The position numbers and the translations under genes are program-made. From Streptomyces sp. NBC_00286 (lineage in GTDB: Bacteria; Actinomycetota; Actinomycetes; Streptomycetales; Streptomycetaceae), in contig NZ_CP108054.1 of assembly GCF_036173125.1 (NCBI RefSeq), positions 6,291,001-6,355,000 on the forward strand: a DNA stretch of 64,000 nucleotides, given 5' to 3'. Position 1 is the stretch's first letter. Every line of letters starts with the position of its first letter. This document shows positions 53,779 to 62,494 of this stretch, one piece after another. Below the pieces are notes generated by a model, which ran no database searches, was not told the DNA's origin, and saw nothing but the letters and a program-made list of their open reading frames with translations.

Positions 53779-54381
53779 ATGACCCGCCTGATCCTCGCCA
53801 CCCGCAACCACGGAAAGCTCACCGAGCTCAAGGCGATCCTCGCCGCCGCCGACCTCCACTACGACCTGGTCTGCGCGGACGCCTACCCCGACGTCCCCGA
53901 CGTCAAGGAAACCGGCGTCACCTTCGCCGAGAACGCCCTCCTCAAGGCCCACGCCCTCGCCCAGGCCACCGGCCACCCCGCCGTCGCCGACGACTCAGGC
54001 CTCTGCGTCGACGTACTCGGCGGCGCCCCCGGCATCTTCTCCGCCCGCTGGTCAGGCTCCCACGGCGACGACCGCGCCAACCTCACCCTCCTCCTCGACC
54101 AGCTCAGCGACATCCCCGACCCGCACCGCGCCGCCCACTTCACCTGCGCCGCAGCCCTCGCCCTCCCGGACGGAACGGAACGCGTGGTCGAGGGCCGACT
54201 CCGAGGCACCCTCCGCCACGAACCGGCAGGCACCCACGGCTTCGGCTACGACCCGATCCTGCAGCCGGACGGGGACACGCGGACGTGCGCGGAGATGTCC
54301 CCCGAGGAGAAGAACGAGATCAGTCACCGGGGGAAGGCGTTTCGGGGGCTGGTGCCGGTGTTGCGGGAGCTGGTGGACTGA
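53779..54381 (+). CDS. rdgB: non-canonical purine NTP pyrophosphatase (RdgB/HAM1)
   Basis: House-cleaning enzyme hydrolysing ITP, XTP and their deoxy forms to monophosphates. 200 residues. ILATRNHGKLTELKAIL (nucleotide site), TFAENALLKA, ADDSGLCVDVLGGAPGIFSARW (catalytic Asp region), and GFGYDPILQPDG are all present; the end is EISHRGKAFRGL. ATG 53779 follows a TACTGT box; rph lies upstream as usual. Confidence 0.95.
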   Translation: MTRLILATRNHGKLTELKAILAAADLHYDLVCADAYPDVPDVKETGVTFAENALLKAHALAQATGHPAVADDSGLCVDVLGGAPGIFSARWSGSHGDDRANLTLLLDQLSDIPDPHRAAHFTCAAALALPDGTERVVEGRLRGTLRHEPAGTHGFGYDPILQPDGDTRTCAEMSPEEKNEISHRGKAFRGLVPVLRELVD

Positions 54382-54401
54382 CGCCTGTCGGGTGAGTACG
54401 C

Positions 54402-54436
54402 CGAAGGGCGCGGCACCGGGTGGTGCGCGCCCTTCG
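54402..54436 (+). terminator. terminator after rdgB
   Basis: CGAAGGGCGCG pairs with CGCGCCCTTCG, extended by CACC/GGTG with one bulged G, then TTTA. It lies just before the 3' end of the tRNA gene on the other strand. Confidence 0.75.
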
Positions 54437-54442
54437 TTTACG

Positions 54443-54526
54443 TGCGGCCGGTGGGACTCGAACCCACATGGGATTTCTCCCAAGGGCACCTAAAACCCTC
54501 GCTTATACCGATTCAGCAACGGCCGC
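54443..54526 (-). tRNA. tRNA-Leu (anticodon UAG)
   Basis: 84 nt, class II. Acceptor GCGGCCG/CGGCCGC with A discriminator; D-arm TTGCTGAATCGG...; anticodon stem AGGGT/GCCCT around TTTAGGT gives UAG, decoding CUA. The variable arm has TTGGGAGAAATCCCA and the T-arm GTGGG-TTCGAGT-CCCAC. CCA is not encoded. Confidence 0.95.
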
Positions 54527-54648
54527 TAGCCGCCAGTCATCGTAGCGGGCTGGCAGCTGTGGTGCTGCGGCAGCTTCTGGTTCAGGCGCTGGCCGTCTCC
54601 TTCGGCACCATGTGCGGGGGGCCGCTCGTGCGGGAAGAGGTCCGCGGC

Positions 54649-55116
54649 TCAGATCCCCAAGTCCTTGATGATCTTGGCGACATGGCCGGCCGCTCGCACG
54701 TTGTACAGCGCCCGCTCGACCTTGCCCTCCTCGTCCACGATCACCGTGGAGCGGATGACGCCCATGTACGTCTTGCCGTAGTTCTTCTTTTCGCCGTAGG
54801 CGCCGTAGGACTCGATGATCTTCTTGTCGGGGTCGCCGGCCAAGGTGACCTTGAGGGATTCCTTTTCGCGGAACTTGGCCAGCTTCTCCGGCTTGTCGGG
54901 GGAGATGCCGATGACGTCGTAGCCGGCGGATGCCAGGGCGTCGAGGTTGTCCGTGAAGTCGCAGGCCTGCTTGGTGCAGCCGGGGGTGAGGGCGGCGGGG
55001 TAGAAGTAGACGATGACCTTGCGGCCCTTGTGGTCGGCCAGGGAGACCTCGTTGCCGTCGGCGTCGGGCAGGGTGAAGGCGGGGGCGGTGTCGCCGGGCT
55101 GGAGTCGCTCGCTCAT
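54649..55116 (-). CDS. bcp: thioredoxin-dependent peroxiredoxin, Bcp/PrxQ type
   Basis: Reduces hydroperoxides in the cytoplasm. 155 residues. Peroxidatic Cys47 and resolving Cys52 are in LTPGCTKQACDF, the five-residue spacing of two-Cys Bcp. GDTAPAFTLPDADG opens the thioredoxin fold. ATG 55116 follows AAGGAGA on the minus strand. The gap to the divergent DUF3618 gene is 134 bp. Confidence 0.94.
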   Translation of the reverse strand: MSERLQPGDTAPAFTLPDADGNEVSLADHKGRKVIVYFYPAALTPGCTKQACDFTDNLDALASAGYDVIGISPDKPEKLAKFREKESLKVTLAGDPDKKIIESYGAYGEKKNYGKTYMGVIRSTVIVDEEGKVERALYNVRAAGHVAKIIKDLGI

Positions 55117-55250
55117 CTCGGTTCGGTCTCCTTGCGGGGTGGTGGGTACGGACCCGAGCGTAATGGGGGTGCCCGGGGGGTGTCCGGTGAGCGGAGCTGA
55201 CAGACTGTCGGCCAGGACAGATGACCACATACGACCTTGGAGGCAGCGCG

Positions 55251-55634
55251 GTGTCGGAAACGTCGAGCACGCCGGACAGCAGAACTCCGGCGCAGATCGA
55301 GGCGGACATCAAGCGCCGCCGCGAGACCCTCGCCGAGACGCTCGACGAGATCGGCGCGCGGGTGCACCCGAAGACGATCGTCGGCGACGCGAAAGCCAGG
55401 GTCGTCTCGAACATCGACCACACCCTCGGCCGCGCCTACGTCGGCGTGAACCGCATGGTCAGCGATGTGCGGGGCCAGCTGGTGAACGATGAGGGCGCGC
55501 CGCGGCTCGAGCGCATCGTGCCGGTGGCGCTGGTGGTGGTCGGGGTCGTCGGGCTGCTCGCCGTGGGTTCCCGGCGCGGTACCGCCGTCGGCTCTCGCCG
55601 AGGTTCCTCGGGCTCCCGGCGCCGCAAGCGCTGA
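55251..55634 (+). CDS. DUF3618 membrane-associated protein
   Basis: 127 residues. The DUF3618 signature is RTPAQIEADIKRRRETLAETLDEI; a helical stretch follows (VGVNRMVSDVRGQLV), then one hydrophobic segment (IVPVALVVVGVVGLLAVG) and a basic Ser/Gly/Arg tail. GTG 55251 is chosen for GGAGG 7 nt upstream. Function is unknown; its position divergent from bcp is seen as a stable arrangement. Confidence 0.85.
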   Translation: MSETSSTPDSRTPAQIEADIKRRRETLAETLDEIGARVHPKTIVGDAKARVVSNIDHTLGRAYVGVNRMVSDVRGQLVNDEGAPRLERIVPVALVVVGVVGLLAVGSRRGTAVGSRRGSSGSRRRKR

Positions 55635-55667
55635 ACGCCGGCTGATCTTTCCCGCCTAACGCCGCCG

Positions 55668-55862
55668 GATCCCGCCCGCGTATGGGCCTCCGGACCCCTC
55701 CCGCGTAGAGGGCGCCGGTTCCTCCCGCGTACGGTCCGCCCGGCCACTCCCGCGTACGGGCCGCCGGACCCCTCGCGCGTACGGGCCGCCGGATCCGCCC
55801 GTGTCGTTCGCCGAACCCCGCCCGCGTACGGTCCGCCCGCCCCCTCCCGCGTACGGCCCCCG
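55668..55862. repeat. degenerate 25-bp tandem repeat before the GroES-like gene
   Basis: About seven units built on CCGGACCCCTCCCGCGTACGG with variable ends. The GCGTACGG core recurs (near 55740, 55757, 55782, 55826, 55851). The gap from 55634 to 55886 contains nothing else visible besides AGGTAGG for the next gene. Confidence 0.85.
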
Positions 55863-55885
55863 CAAAGCCAGGTAGGTTCAAGGGC

Positions 55886-56227
55886 GTGAGTGCGAAAACC
55901 CATCACGACAAGTTGCCCATCCGGATGCTGCACGATCGTGTGCTCGTGCGGCAGGACACCAGCGAGGGCGAGCGCCGTTCCGGTGGCGGCATCCTGATTC
56001 CGGCGACCGCGGCGGTGGGCCGTCGGCTCGCCTGGGCCGAGGTCGTCGCGGTCGGGCAGAACGTACGGGCCGTGGAGCCGGGCGACCGTGTCCTGTTCGA
56101 CCCGGAGGACCGCGCCGAGGTCGAGGTGCGCGGCGTGCCGTATGTGCTGATGCGCGAGCGGGATCTGCATGCGGTGGCGGCGGATCGGTTCGAGGGGTCC
56201 GAGGACTCGACGGGGTTGTACCTCTAG
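55886..56227 (+). CDS. GroES-like co-chaperonin paralogue
   Basis: 113 residues with the Cpn10 fold: KLPIRMLHDRVLVRQD, then a mobile-loop region (SEGERRSGGGILIPATA), and VVAVGQNVRAVEPGDRVLFDP. It diverges from housekeeping GroES (about 102 residues, with a groEL next door): no GroEL is in the window, and the C-terminal part is extended (DRFEGSEDSTGLYL). GTG 55886 has AGGTAGG 8 nt upstream. Confidence 0.85.
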   Translation: MSAKTHHDKLPIRMLHDRVLVRQDTSEGERRSGGGILIPATAAVGRRLAWAEVVAVGQNVRAVEPGDRVLFDPEDRAEVEVRGVPYVLMRERDLHAVAADRFEGSEDSTGLYL

Positions 56228-56229
56228 CC

Positions 56230-56269
56230 GGCCCGTAGGCCCGTAGGCCCGTAGGCTCGTAGGTCCGTA
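56230..56269. repeat. five-copy 8-bp tandem repeat
   Basis: GGCCCGTA three times, then GGCTCGTA and GGTCCGTA, between the GroES-like and penicillin-binding protein gene ends. Confidence 0.9.
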
Positions 56270-56289
56270 AGCAGCCATGGGCCCCGCGG

Positions 56290-58680
56290 CTATCCGGACC
56301 TCGTGAACGTCACGCCTCCATCCGTCCTGCCCGACGTGACCCCGCCGCCTCCCGTAGACGTGTCGCCGCCCGTCGACCCCGTACCTCCGTCCGTCGTGCC
56401 GCCGACCGTCGGCGTTCCTCCGTCCGTTCCGCCCGTGGACGCCGTGCCGCCGTCGGTCGTCGTGCCGCCGCTCGGCTGGTCCGGGGCCGTCGGGGACGGT
56501 GGCTCGATGGGGGTTTCCTCGCCGCCGGTGGTCGTGCCGCCGTCCTCGCCGTTTCCGCCGTCTGAGCCGCCCGGTCCGCCGGGGCCGTCCATGCCGTCCG
56601 TCGTGCCGCCGTCGTCCTCCTCGCCCTCGTCCCAGGGCGGGTCCTCCCAGGGGTCCTCCGGCGGGAACTCCTCCTCGTCCGCGCCCTCTTGGACTTGGAG
56701 GTCGAAGTCCTTGACCTCCGTGCCTTCGAGCGCGTCCTGGGTGTACTGGGCCCAGATCTGCGCGGGGTAGCCGCCGCCGTTGATGCGGGCCTGGCCGAGG
56801 GCTCCGTACAGCGGGGTGTGGGCGCCTGTTTTCGGGTTCTGGCCCATGATGGCGACGACGGTGGCGAGGTCGGGGGTGTAGCCGGCGAACCAGGCCGCCT
56901 TGTCCTCCTCCGCGGTGCCGGTCTTGCCTGCGGCGGGGCGGCCCGCGGCCTGGGCGGCGGTGGCGGTGCCGCCCTCGACGACGCCTCGTAGGACCTCTGT
57001 CGTGGTGTCGGCGGCCTCGCGGCTGACGGCCTGCCGTACGCCCGTGGCGCGGGAGGGCAGGGTGACGGCGTTCTCGGTGCCGTCCTTGGTGATGTCGGAG
57101 ACGAGTGAGTACCGGCCGTGTTTGCCGTGGTTGGCGAGGGTGGCGTAGGCCTCGGCCATGTCGAGGACGCTTGCGGTGGCCGGGCCGAGGGCGATGGAGG
57201 GGGAGGCCGTCAGGTCGGGGGTGGAGGCCGGGATGCCCAGGTCGACTGCGGTCTGTACGACGTTGTCGGGGCCGACGTCGACGGCCATCTGTGCGTACAC
57301 GGCGTTGACGGACTTGTCGGTGGCTTCGCGGACGGGGATCTGGCCGTACGAGGTGTGGTCCTCGTTCTCGGGTGCGTACCGGCCGCCTTGCCAGCCTTCG
57401 ACGGGCCGCTCGCTGGTGCCGTCGTAGATGGTGTTGGGGGTGATGAGGCGGCCGTCCTGGGTGGTGGAGCCGTGCTGTACGGCGGCGGTGAACACGAACG
57501 GCTTGAAGGTGGAGCCGACTTGGTAGTCGCGGCGGGTGGCGTTGTTGACGTATTGCTTGGTGTAGTCGATGCCGCCGTACATCGCGACGACCTTGCCGGT
57601 GGCCGGGTCGATGGAGACGCCGCCGGCGCGGACGTTGCGGTCGATCTTGCGGTTCTTCTTGTCGAGCTGGTCCATCACCTGGTCGTCGACGGCTTTGGCG
57701 AAGGCGTTCTGCTTGTCCTTCTGGATGGTGGTGGTGATGCGGAAGCCGCCGGTGGCGAGGGTTTCCTCGTCGATGATCTCGCCGCCGATGAGGTAGTCCT
57801 TGACGGCCTGTACGAGGTAGCCGCGCTGCCCGGAGAGGCCCGCGGAGCCCTTGGCTTCCTTGGGCGTCGGGAACTCCAGTCCGGCCCGCTCCAAGGGGGT
57901 CAGCCACTTCTTCTTGACCATGCCGTCGAGTACGTAGGTCCAGCGGTCCACGACCGCCGGTTTGTTCTCGGGGTGCGCGGTCACGTCGTACGCGCTGGGG
58001 GCGTTGAGGAGTGAGGCGAGGTACGCGCCCTGGGCGGCCGTGAGGTCCTTGGCGTCGACGTCGTAGTAGGCCTGGGCGGCGGCCTGGATGCCGTAGGCGT
58101 TGCGGCCGAAGAAGCTGGTGTTCAGGTAGCCCTCGAGGATCTCGTCCTTGCTGACCTCGCGGTCGAGCTTGATGGAGATGAAGAATTCCTTGATCTTCCG
58201 GGTGACCGTCTGCTCCTGCGCCAGGTAGTAGTTCTTGACGTACTGCTGGGTGATCGTCGAGCCGGACTGTTTTCCCTTGCCGGTGACGGTGTTCCAGGCG
58301 GCGCGGATCATGGCCTGGGGGTCGACGGCGGACTCGGAGTAGAAGTCCCGGTCCTCGGCGGCGAGTACGGCGTGCTGGGTGTCCTTGGAGATCTGGGCGA
58401 GGCTGACGTTCTCCCGGTTGACCTCGCCGTCGCGGGCGAGGCGGCTGCCGTCCGCGTACAGGTAGACGTTGCTCTGCTTCGTCGCCGCCGCGTTCGCCTC
58501 GGGGATCTCGACGAGGAAGTAGCCGAGCGCGAACAGCCCGATGAGCAGCAGGAGTGCGCCGACGAAGGTGCTGAGCACCATCCGCCAGGTCGGGAGCAGC
58601 CGGCGCCAGCCGGTGCGCCGCCGCGGGCGCGCGGTGCTCGGCGGCTGCGGCTCAGGCTGCGGCTGTGGCTGGTCGTTCAT
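56290..58680 (-). CDS. bifunctional penicillin-binding protein (class A)
   Basis: Membrane-anchored peptidoglycan glycosyltransferase/transpeptidase of 796 residues. One N-terminal helix (MVLSTFVGALLLLIGLFAL) leads to the GT51 domain with AAEDRDFYSES (catalytic Glu) and SGSTITQQYVKN. The transpeptidase has GSTFKPFVF (SxxK), SVN and KTGTAEE motifs. A tail of about 120 residues is rich in Gly, Thr, Asp and Pro (GGTTDGGTGSTGGDTS). ATG 58680 has a GGGAGTCC upstream on the minus strand. It is the gene after the GroES-like protein, convergent with it. Confidence 0.93.
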   Translation of the reverse strand: MNDQPQPQPEPQPPSTARPRRRTGWRRLLPTWRMVLSTFVGALLLLIGLFALGYFLVEIPEANAAATKQSNVYLYADGSRLARDGEVNRENVSLAQISKDTQHAVLAAEDRDFYSESAVDPQAMIRAAWNTVTGKGKQSGSTITQQYVKNYYLAQEQTVTRKIKEFFISIKLDREVSKDEILEGYLNTSFFGRNAYGIQAAAQAYYDVDAKDLTAAQGAYLASLLNAPSAYDVTAHPENKPAVVDRWTYVLDGMVKKKWLTPLERAGLEFPTPKEAKGSAGLSGQRGYLVQAVKDYLIGGEIIDEETLATGGFRITTTIQKDKQNAFAKAVDDQVMDQLDKKNRKIDRNVRAGGVSIDPATGKVVAMYGGIDYTKQYVNNATRRDYQVGSTFKPFVFTAAVQHGSTTQDGRLITPNTIYDGTSERPVEGWQGGRYAPENEDHTSYGQIPVREATDKSVNAVYAQMAVDVGPDNVVQTAVDLGIPASTPDLTASPSIALGPATASVLDMAEAYATLANHGKHGRYSLVSDITKDGTENAVTLPSRATGVRQAVSREAADTTTEVLRGVVEGGTATAAQAAGRPAAGKTGTAEEDKAAWFAGYTPDLATVVAIMGQNPKTGAHTPLYGALGQARINGGGYPAQIWAQYTQDALEGTEVKDFDLQVQEGADEEEFPPEDPWEDPPWDEGEEDDGGTTDGMDGPGGPGGSDGGNGEDGGTTTGGEETPIEPPSPTAPDQPSGGTTTDGGTASTGGTDGGTPTVGGTTDGGTGSTGGDTSTGGGGVTSGRTDGGVTFTRSG

Positions 58681-58904
58681 GTGGTGCCGGACTCCCGTTT
58701 CGCGGCGTACGTGCCTGTACGCCATCGTTAGCTATCTGTTGCCCGCTGTTGAAGACTCTTGCACCGTGCGTTGCGTTCCCGGCACGAGGCGCACGGTTTG
58801 GTCACAGAAAATGCGTGGCACGGGGTACGGCCCTGGGACTAGGCTCCTGCGCTTCGGTGTCTGGCGGGCGGGTGCGCGGGTGGGCGCGCGGGAGGGGTGT
58901 GGTC

Positions 58905-59705
58905 GTGGGCGCGGGGCGGTTGTACGCGGCCGTCGTGGTGGGGAGTTTCAGGCGGTACGCGACGTATCGGGTGGCCACTGCGGCGGGGGTGTTCACCAAC
59001 ACCGTCTTCGGCGTGATCCTCGTCTACACATATCTGGCGCTGTGGGACGAGCGGCCGGATCTCGGCGGGTACGACCAGGCGCAGGCCGTGACCTATGTGT
59101 GGCTGGGGCAGGCGCTGTTCGCGGCGCTGGCCATCCAGAGCGGGGGCTTCGAGATCGAGCTGATGGAGCGCATCCGCACCGGTGCGATCGCGATCGATCT
59201 GTACCGGCCGGCCGATCTCCAACTGTGGTGGCTGGCAAGTGACTTGGGGCGGATGCTGTTCCAGTTCTTAGGGCGGGGTGTGATCCCGTTCGTCTTCGGT
59301 GCGCTGTTCTTCCCGATGGCCCTGCCGAGGGACTTCGGCACTTGGGCGGCGTTCCTGGTCGCGCTGCTGCTGGCGGCGGTCGTCAGCTTCGGGATCCGCT
59401 ATCTGGCGGCGTTGAGCGTGTTCTGGCTGATGGACGGCAGGGGCGTCACGCAGGCCCTGATGGTCACGGGCATCTTCTGCTCGGGCATGACCCTGCCGCT
59501 GAACGCCTTCCCGGGCGCGCTCGGCGACGTGGTCCAGGCGTTGCCGTGGGCGGCGCAGCTGCAGATGCCGGCGGATGTGCTGATGGGGGAGGCGGACGCG
59601 CTCGGGGCGTACGTGTTCCAGGCGGTGTGGGGGGTGGCGCTGCTGGCGGCGGGGCGGCTGTTGCAGTCGGCGGCTACGCGGAGGGTGGTGGTGCAGGGTG
59701 GGTGA
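58905..59705 (+). CDS. ABC-2 type exporter permease 1
   Basis: 266 residues with six hydrophobic segments, e.g. VATAAGVFTNTVFGVILVYTY and GVIPFVFGALFFPMAL, and a FIEL-like segment GGFEIELMERIRTGAIAIDLYRP typical of this permease family (DUF990/ABC-2_6). GTG 58905 follows GGAGGGG; the upstream frame is open but basic and lacks a start with a binding site. It overlaps the second permease by 8 bp; the ATPase follows. The substrate is unknown. Confidence 0.87.
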   Translation: MGAGRLYAAVVVGSFRRYATYRVATAAGVFTNTVFGVILVYTYLALWDERPDLGGYDQAQAVTYVWLGQALFAALAIQSGGFEIELMERIRTGAIAIDLYRPADLQLWWLASDLGRMLFQFLGRGVIPFVFGALFFPMALPRDFGTWAAFLVALLLAAVVSFGIRYLAALSVFWLMDGRGVTQALMVTGIFCSGMTLPLNAFPGALGDVVQALPWAAQLQMPADVLMGEADALGAYVFQAVWGVALLAAGRLLQSAATRRVVVQGG

Positions 59706-60579
59706 GAACTCCACGGTCGCTGCCGCTACGGCATCCATGGCGGCATCCACACCGGCATCCACGGCCGGCTCCAGGGTCGCGGACGGTCTGCGGGCCTACG
59801 TGCTGATCGCCGGGATGTGGATCCGGGCCGGTATGACGTATCGCGCGTCCTTCGTCGTCACGGTCGTCGGCAACCTGCTGCTGTCCGGGCTGGACTTCGT
59901 CGGGATCCTGCTGATGTTCTCGCAGGTCGACTCGCTCGGCGGCTGGACACTGCCCGAGGTGGCCTTCCTGTACGGCCTCTCCGTGACGGGGTTCGGGATC
60001 ACGGACCTGCTGCTCGGCTCGTCGGAGGTCCTGGGCGCCCGGATACGCGACGGGTCGTTCGACACGATGCTGGTACGTCCCGTTCCGGTGCTCGCGCAGG
60101 TCGCCGCGGACCAGTTCCCGCTGCGCCGGTTCGGCCGGATCATCCAGGGGTCGCTGGTGCTGGGCTGGGCGCTGTTCGCCGTCGACGTCGACTGGACCGC
60201 GCCGAAGGTGTTGCTGGTGCCGGTGATGCTGGTCAGCGGCGCGGTGATCTTCGGGGCGATCTTCGTTGCGGGCGCGGCCTTCCAGTTCCTGGCGCAGGAC
60301 GCCGCCCAGGTGCAGAACGCGTTCACATACGGCGGCACCACGCTGCTGCAGTACCCCCCGACGCTGTTCGGGAAGGACCTGGTGCGCGGGGTGACCTTCG
60401 TGCTGCCGCTCGCCTTCGTCAACTGGCTGCCCGCGTCCTACGTACTGGGGCGGCCGTATCCGCTCGACCTGCCGACATGGGTGACGTTCATGTCGCCGCT
60501 CGCCGCCGGGGTGTGCTGCGCGGTGTCGGCTTTGGTGTGGCGGGCGGGGCTTCGTTCGTACCGCAGTACAGGGAGCTAG
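59698..60579 (+). CDS. ABC-2 type exporter permease 2
   Basis: 293 residues, also six hydrophobic segments (FVVTVVGNLLLSGLDFVGIL, VLLVPVMLVSGAVIFGAIF). The paralogous segment RIRDGSFDTMLVRPVPVL mirrors that of permease 1, so the two likely form a heterodimer. GTG 59698 overlaps the previous gene by 8 bp; an Ala/Ser/Thr-rich stretch follows before the first helix. The ATPase starts 13 bp after its stop. Confidence 0.87.
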   Translation: MGENSTVAAATASMAASTPASTAGSRVADGLRAYVLIAGMWIRAGMTYRASFVVTVVGNLLLSGLDFVGILLMFSQVDSLGGWTLPEVAFLYGLSVTGFGITDLLLGSSEVLGARIRDGSFDTMLVRPVPVLAQVAADQFPLRRFGRIIQGSLVLGWALFAVDVDWTAPKVLLVPVMLVSGAVIFGAIFVAGAAFQFLAQDAAQVQNAFTYGGTTLLQYPPTLFGKDLVRGVTFVLPLAFVNWLPASYVLGRPYPLDLPTWVTFMSPLAAGVCCAVSALVWRAGLRSYRSTGS

Positions 60580-60592
60580 AGGGAGATAGCCA

Positions 60593-61570
60593 GTGACAGA
60601 CGGTGTGACCGAAGGCTTCATCGAGCTCGACCGCGTCGAGAAGGTCTTCGACGTACGCAAGAAGACCGGCTTCCTGCGCCGGGAGCGGCATGAGGTACGG
60701 GCCGTCGACTCGATCTCCTTCAGCGTGGCGCGCGGCGAGATGGTCGGCTATATCGGGCCTAACGGTGCGGGCAAGTCGACGACGATCAAGATGCTGACGG
60801 GGATTCTCACGCCGAGCGGCGGCCGGCTGCGCGTCGCCGGCATCGACCCGTCCCGCGAGCGGACGCGGCTCGCGCACCGGATCGGGGTGGTGTTCGGGCA
60901 GCGTACGACGCTGTGGTGGGACCTCCCGCTGATCGACTCGTACAAGCTGATGCACCGCATGTACCGGATCCCGGACGCCCGCTACCGCGAGAACCTCGAC
61001 CGGCTCGTCGAACTCCTCGATCTGGGCGCTCTGTTGGACGTCCCGGTGCGGCAGCTCTCGCTCGGGCAGCGGATGCGCGGCGACATCGCGGCGGCGTTGC
61101 TGCACGATCCCGAGGTGCTCTACCTCGACGAGCCGACGATCGGGCTCGATGTGATCAGCAAGGCGAGGGTGCGGGAGTTCCTGCGGGAGTTGAACGACGA
61201 ACGGTCGACGACCGTGCTGCTCACCACCCACGACCTCTCCGACATCGAGCAGCTCTGCTCGCGCGTGATGGTCATCGACCACGGGCGCATGATGTACGAC
61301 GGCCCGCTCACCGGGCTGCACGAGATCGGCGACAGTGAGCGCACCCTGGTGGTGGACCTGGAACGCGAACTGCCGCCCATCGAGGTCGATCCCGCCCGCG
61401 TGGTGAAGATCGACGGGCCCCGCCAGTGGCTCGCCTTCCCGGCCTCGGCGTCGGCGGCACCGCTCGTCGCGCGGATCGCCGCCGAGTATCCGCTGGTCGA
61501 CCTGTCGGTTCGGGAACCGGACATCGAGGCCGTCATCAGCCGCATGTACGCGGAGAAGGCAACCTCGTAG
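60593..61570 (+). CDS. ABC-2 exporter ATP-binding protein
   Basis: 325-residue ATPase energising the two permeases. Walker A GPNGAGKSTT (about 55-64), Q-loop in VVFGQRTTLWWDLP, signature LSLGQRMRGDIAAALL, Walker B VLYLDEPTIGLD, and switch His in TTHDLSDIEQL. The DEL-type extension after the core (about 240-325) is regular for exporters of this group. GTG 60593 follows GGGAGATAG. Its stop codon TAG is part of the next gene's -10 box. Confidence 0.93.
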   Translation: MTDGVTEGFIELDRVEKVFDVRKKTGFLRRERHEVRAVDSISFSVARGEMVGYIGPNGAGKSTTIKMLTGILTPSGGRLRVAGIDPSRERTRLAHRIGVVFGQRTTLWWDLPLIDSYKLMHRMYRIPDARYRENLDRLVELLDLGALLDVPVRQLSLGQRMRGDIAAALLHDPEVLYLDEPTIGLDVISKARVREFLRELNDERSTTVLLTTHDLSDIEQLCSRVMVIDHGRMMYDGPLTGLHEIGDSERTLVVDLERELPPIEVDPARVVKIDGPRQWLAFPASASAAPLVARIAAEYPLVDLSVREPDIEAVISRMYAEKATS

Positions 61571-61573
61571 GCT
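61568..61573 (+). promoter_or_regulatory. -10 box of a likely leaderless transcript (DUF1707 gene)
   Basis: TAGGCT, overlapping the ATPase stop codon and 7 nt before ATG 61581. Confidence 0.45.
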
Positions 61574-61580
61574 TCGTTAC

Positions 61581-62471
61581 ATGACCGAAGAAGTCCCCGA
61601 ATTGCGGGCCTCAGACACAGACCGTGAACGAGTCGCCGAAGTGCTCAGGGAGGCCGTCGCCGAGGGCCGCCTCGACATGGAGGAGTTCGAGGAACGGCTC
61701 GACGCGACGTACAAGGCCCGTACATACGGGGAATTGGCGCCGATCACCCGCGATCTGCCCGTCGCCGGGGTGACGCCGCCTTCTCCGGTGTCGATGGTCA
61801 AGCAGCCCGAGGGGTCGGGTGACTGGGCGGGCCGGATCGTCGGCGGGGAGGGCTCGTCCCAGGCGGGCGTCGCGATCATGTCGGGGTTCGAGCGCAAGGG
61901 GCGCTGGACCGTGCCGAAGCGGTTCACCGCGGTCGCGTTCATGGGCGGCGGCACCATCGACCTGCGCGAGGCGGACTTCGCGGACCGCGAGGTCGTCATC
62001 AACTGCGTCGCGATCATGGGCGGCATAGAGGTCATCGTGCCGCCCGGCGTCGAGGTCGACGTCCGCGGTATCGGCATCATGGGCGGTTTCGATCACCTTT
62101 CGGAGTACGTACCGGGCGATCCCGGCGCCCCGCGCGTGATCGTGACGGGCTTCGCCTTCTGGGGCGGCGTCAGCGCCGAACGCAAGCTCACCAGGGCGGA
62201 GCGCCAGCGGATCAAGGAGCAGCGGCGTCAGGAGAAGCTTGAGCGGAAGGCCGGCCGCCAAGGGGAGCAGGGCGAGTTGGAGGAGCTGGAGGGGCGGTCC
62301 TCCGCGTCCTCCGCTCACCGGGACGCGCTGGACCAGGCCCGGTCCATCCACCGGGATGCGATGGAGCAGCATCGGGAGTTGATGCGTCAGCATCGGGAGG
62401 AGCGGGAGGACCGGCGGCGGGCTCGTCAGGATGAGCGTGACGAGCGGCGCCGCCGGTGGGATCGGGAGTAA
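61581..62471 (+). CDS. DUF1707/LiaF-like protein with charged C-terminal tail
   Basis: 296 residues. The N-terminal DUF1707 (SHOCT-like) domain reads ELRASDTDRERVAEVLREAV and RLDMEEFEERLDATYKART. The middle is a LiaF-like beta-sheet (VAIMSGFERKGRW, VAFMGGGTIDLREADF, VAIMGGIEVIVPPG, GIMGGFDH). The last 95 residues are a highly charged helix rich in Arg, Glu, Gln and His with RQHREEREDRRRARQ. LiaF-like proteins act in envelope stress; no two-component genes are next to it. ATG 61581 has no binding site but a TAGGCT box upstream. Confidence 0.87.
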   Translation: MTEEVPELRASDTDRERVAEVLREAVAEGRLDMEEFEERLDATYKARTYGELAPITRDLPVAGVTPPSPVSMVKQPEGSGDWAGRIVGGEGSSQAGVAIMSGFERKGRWTVPKRFTAVAFMGGGTIDLREADFADREVVINCVAIMGGIEVIVPPGVEVDVRGIGIMGGFDHLSEYVPGDPGAPRVIVTGFAFWGGVSAERKLTRAERQRIKEQRRQEKLERKAGRQGEQGELEELEGRSSASSAHRDALDQARSIHRDAMEQHRELMRQHREEREDRRRARQDERDERRRRWDRE

Positions 62472-62494
62472 GCCTCAGGGCGCAGCCCTCGGCC

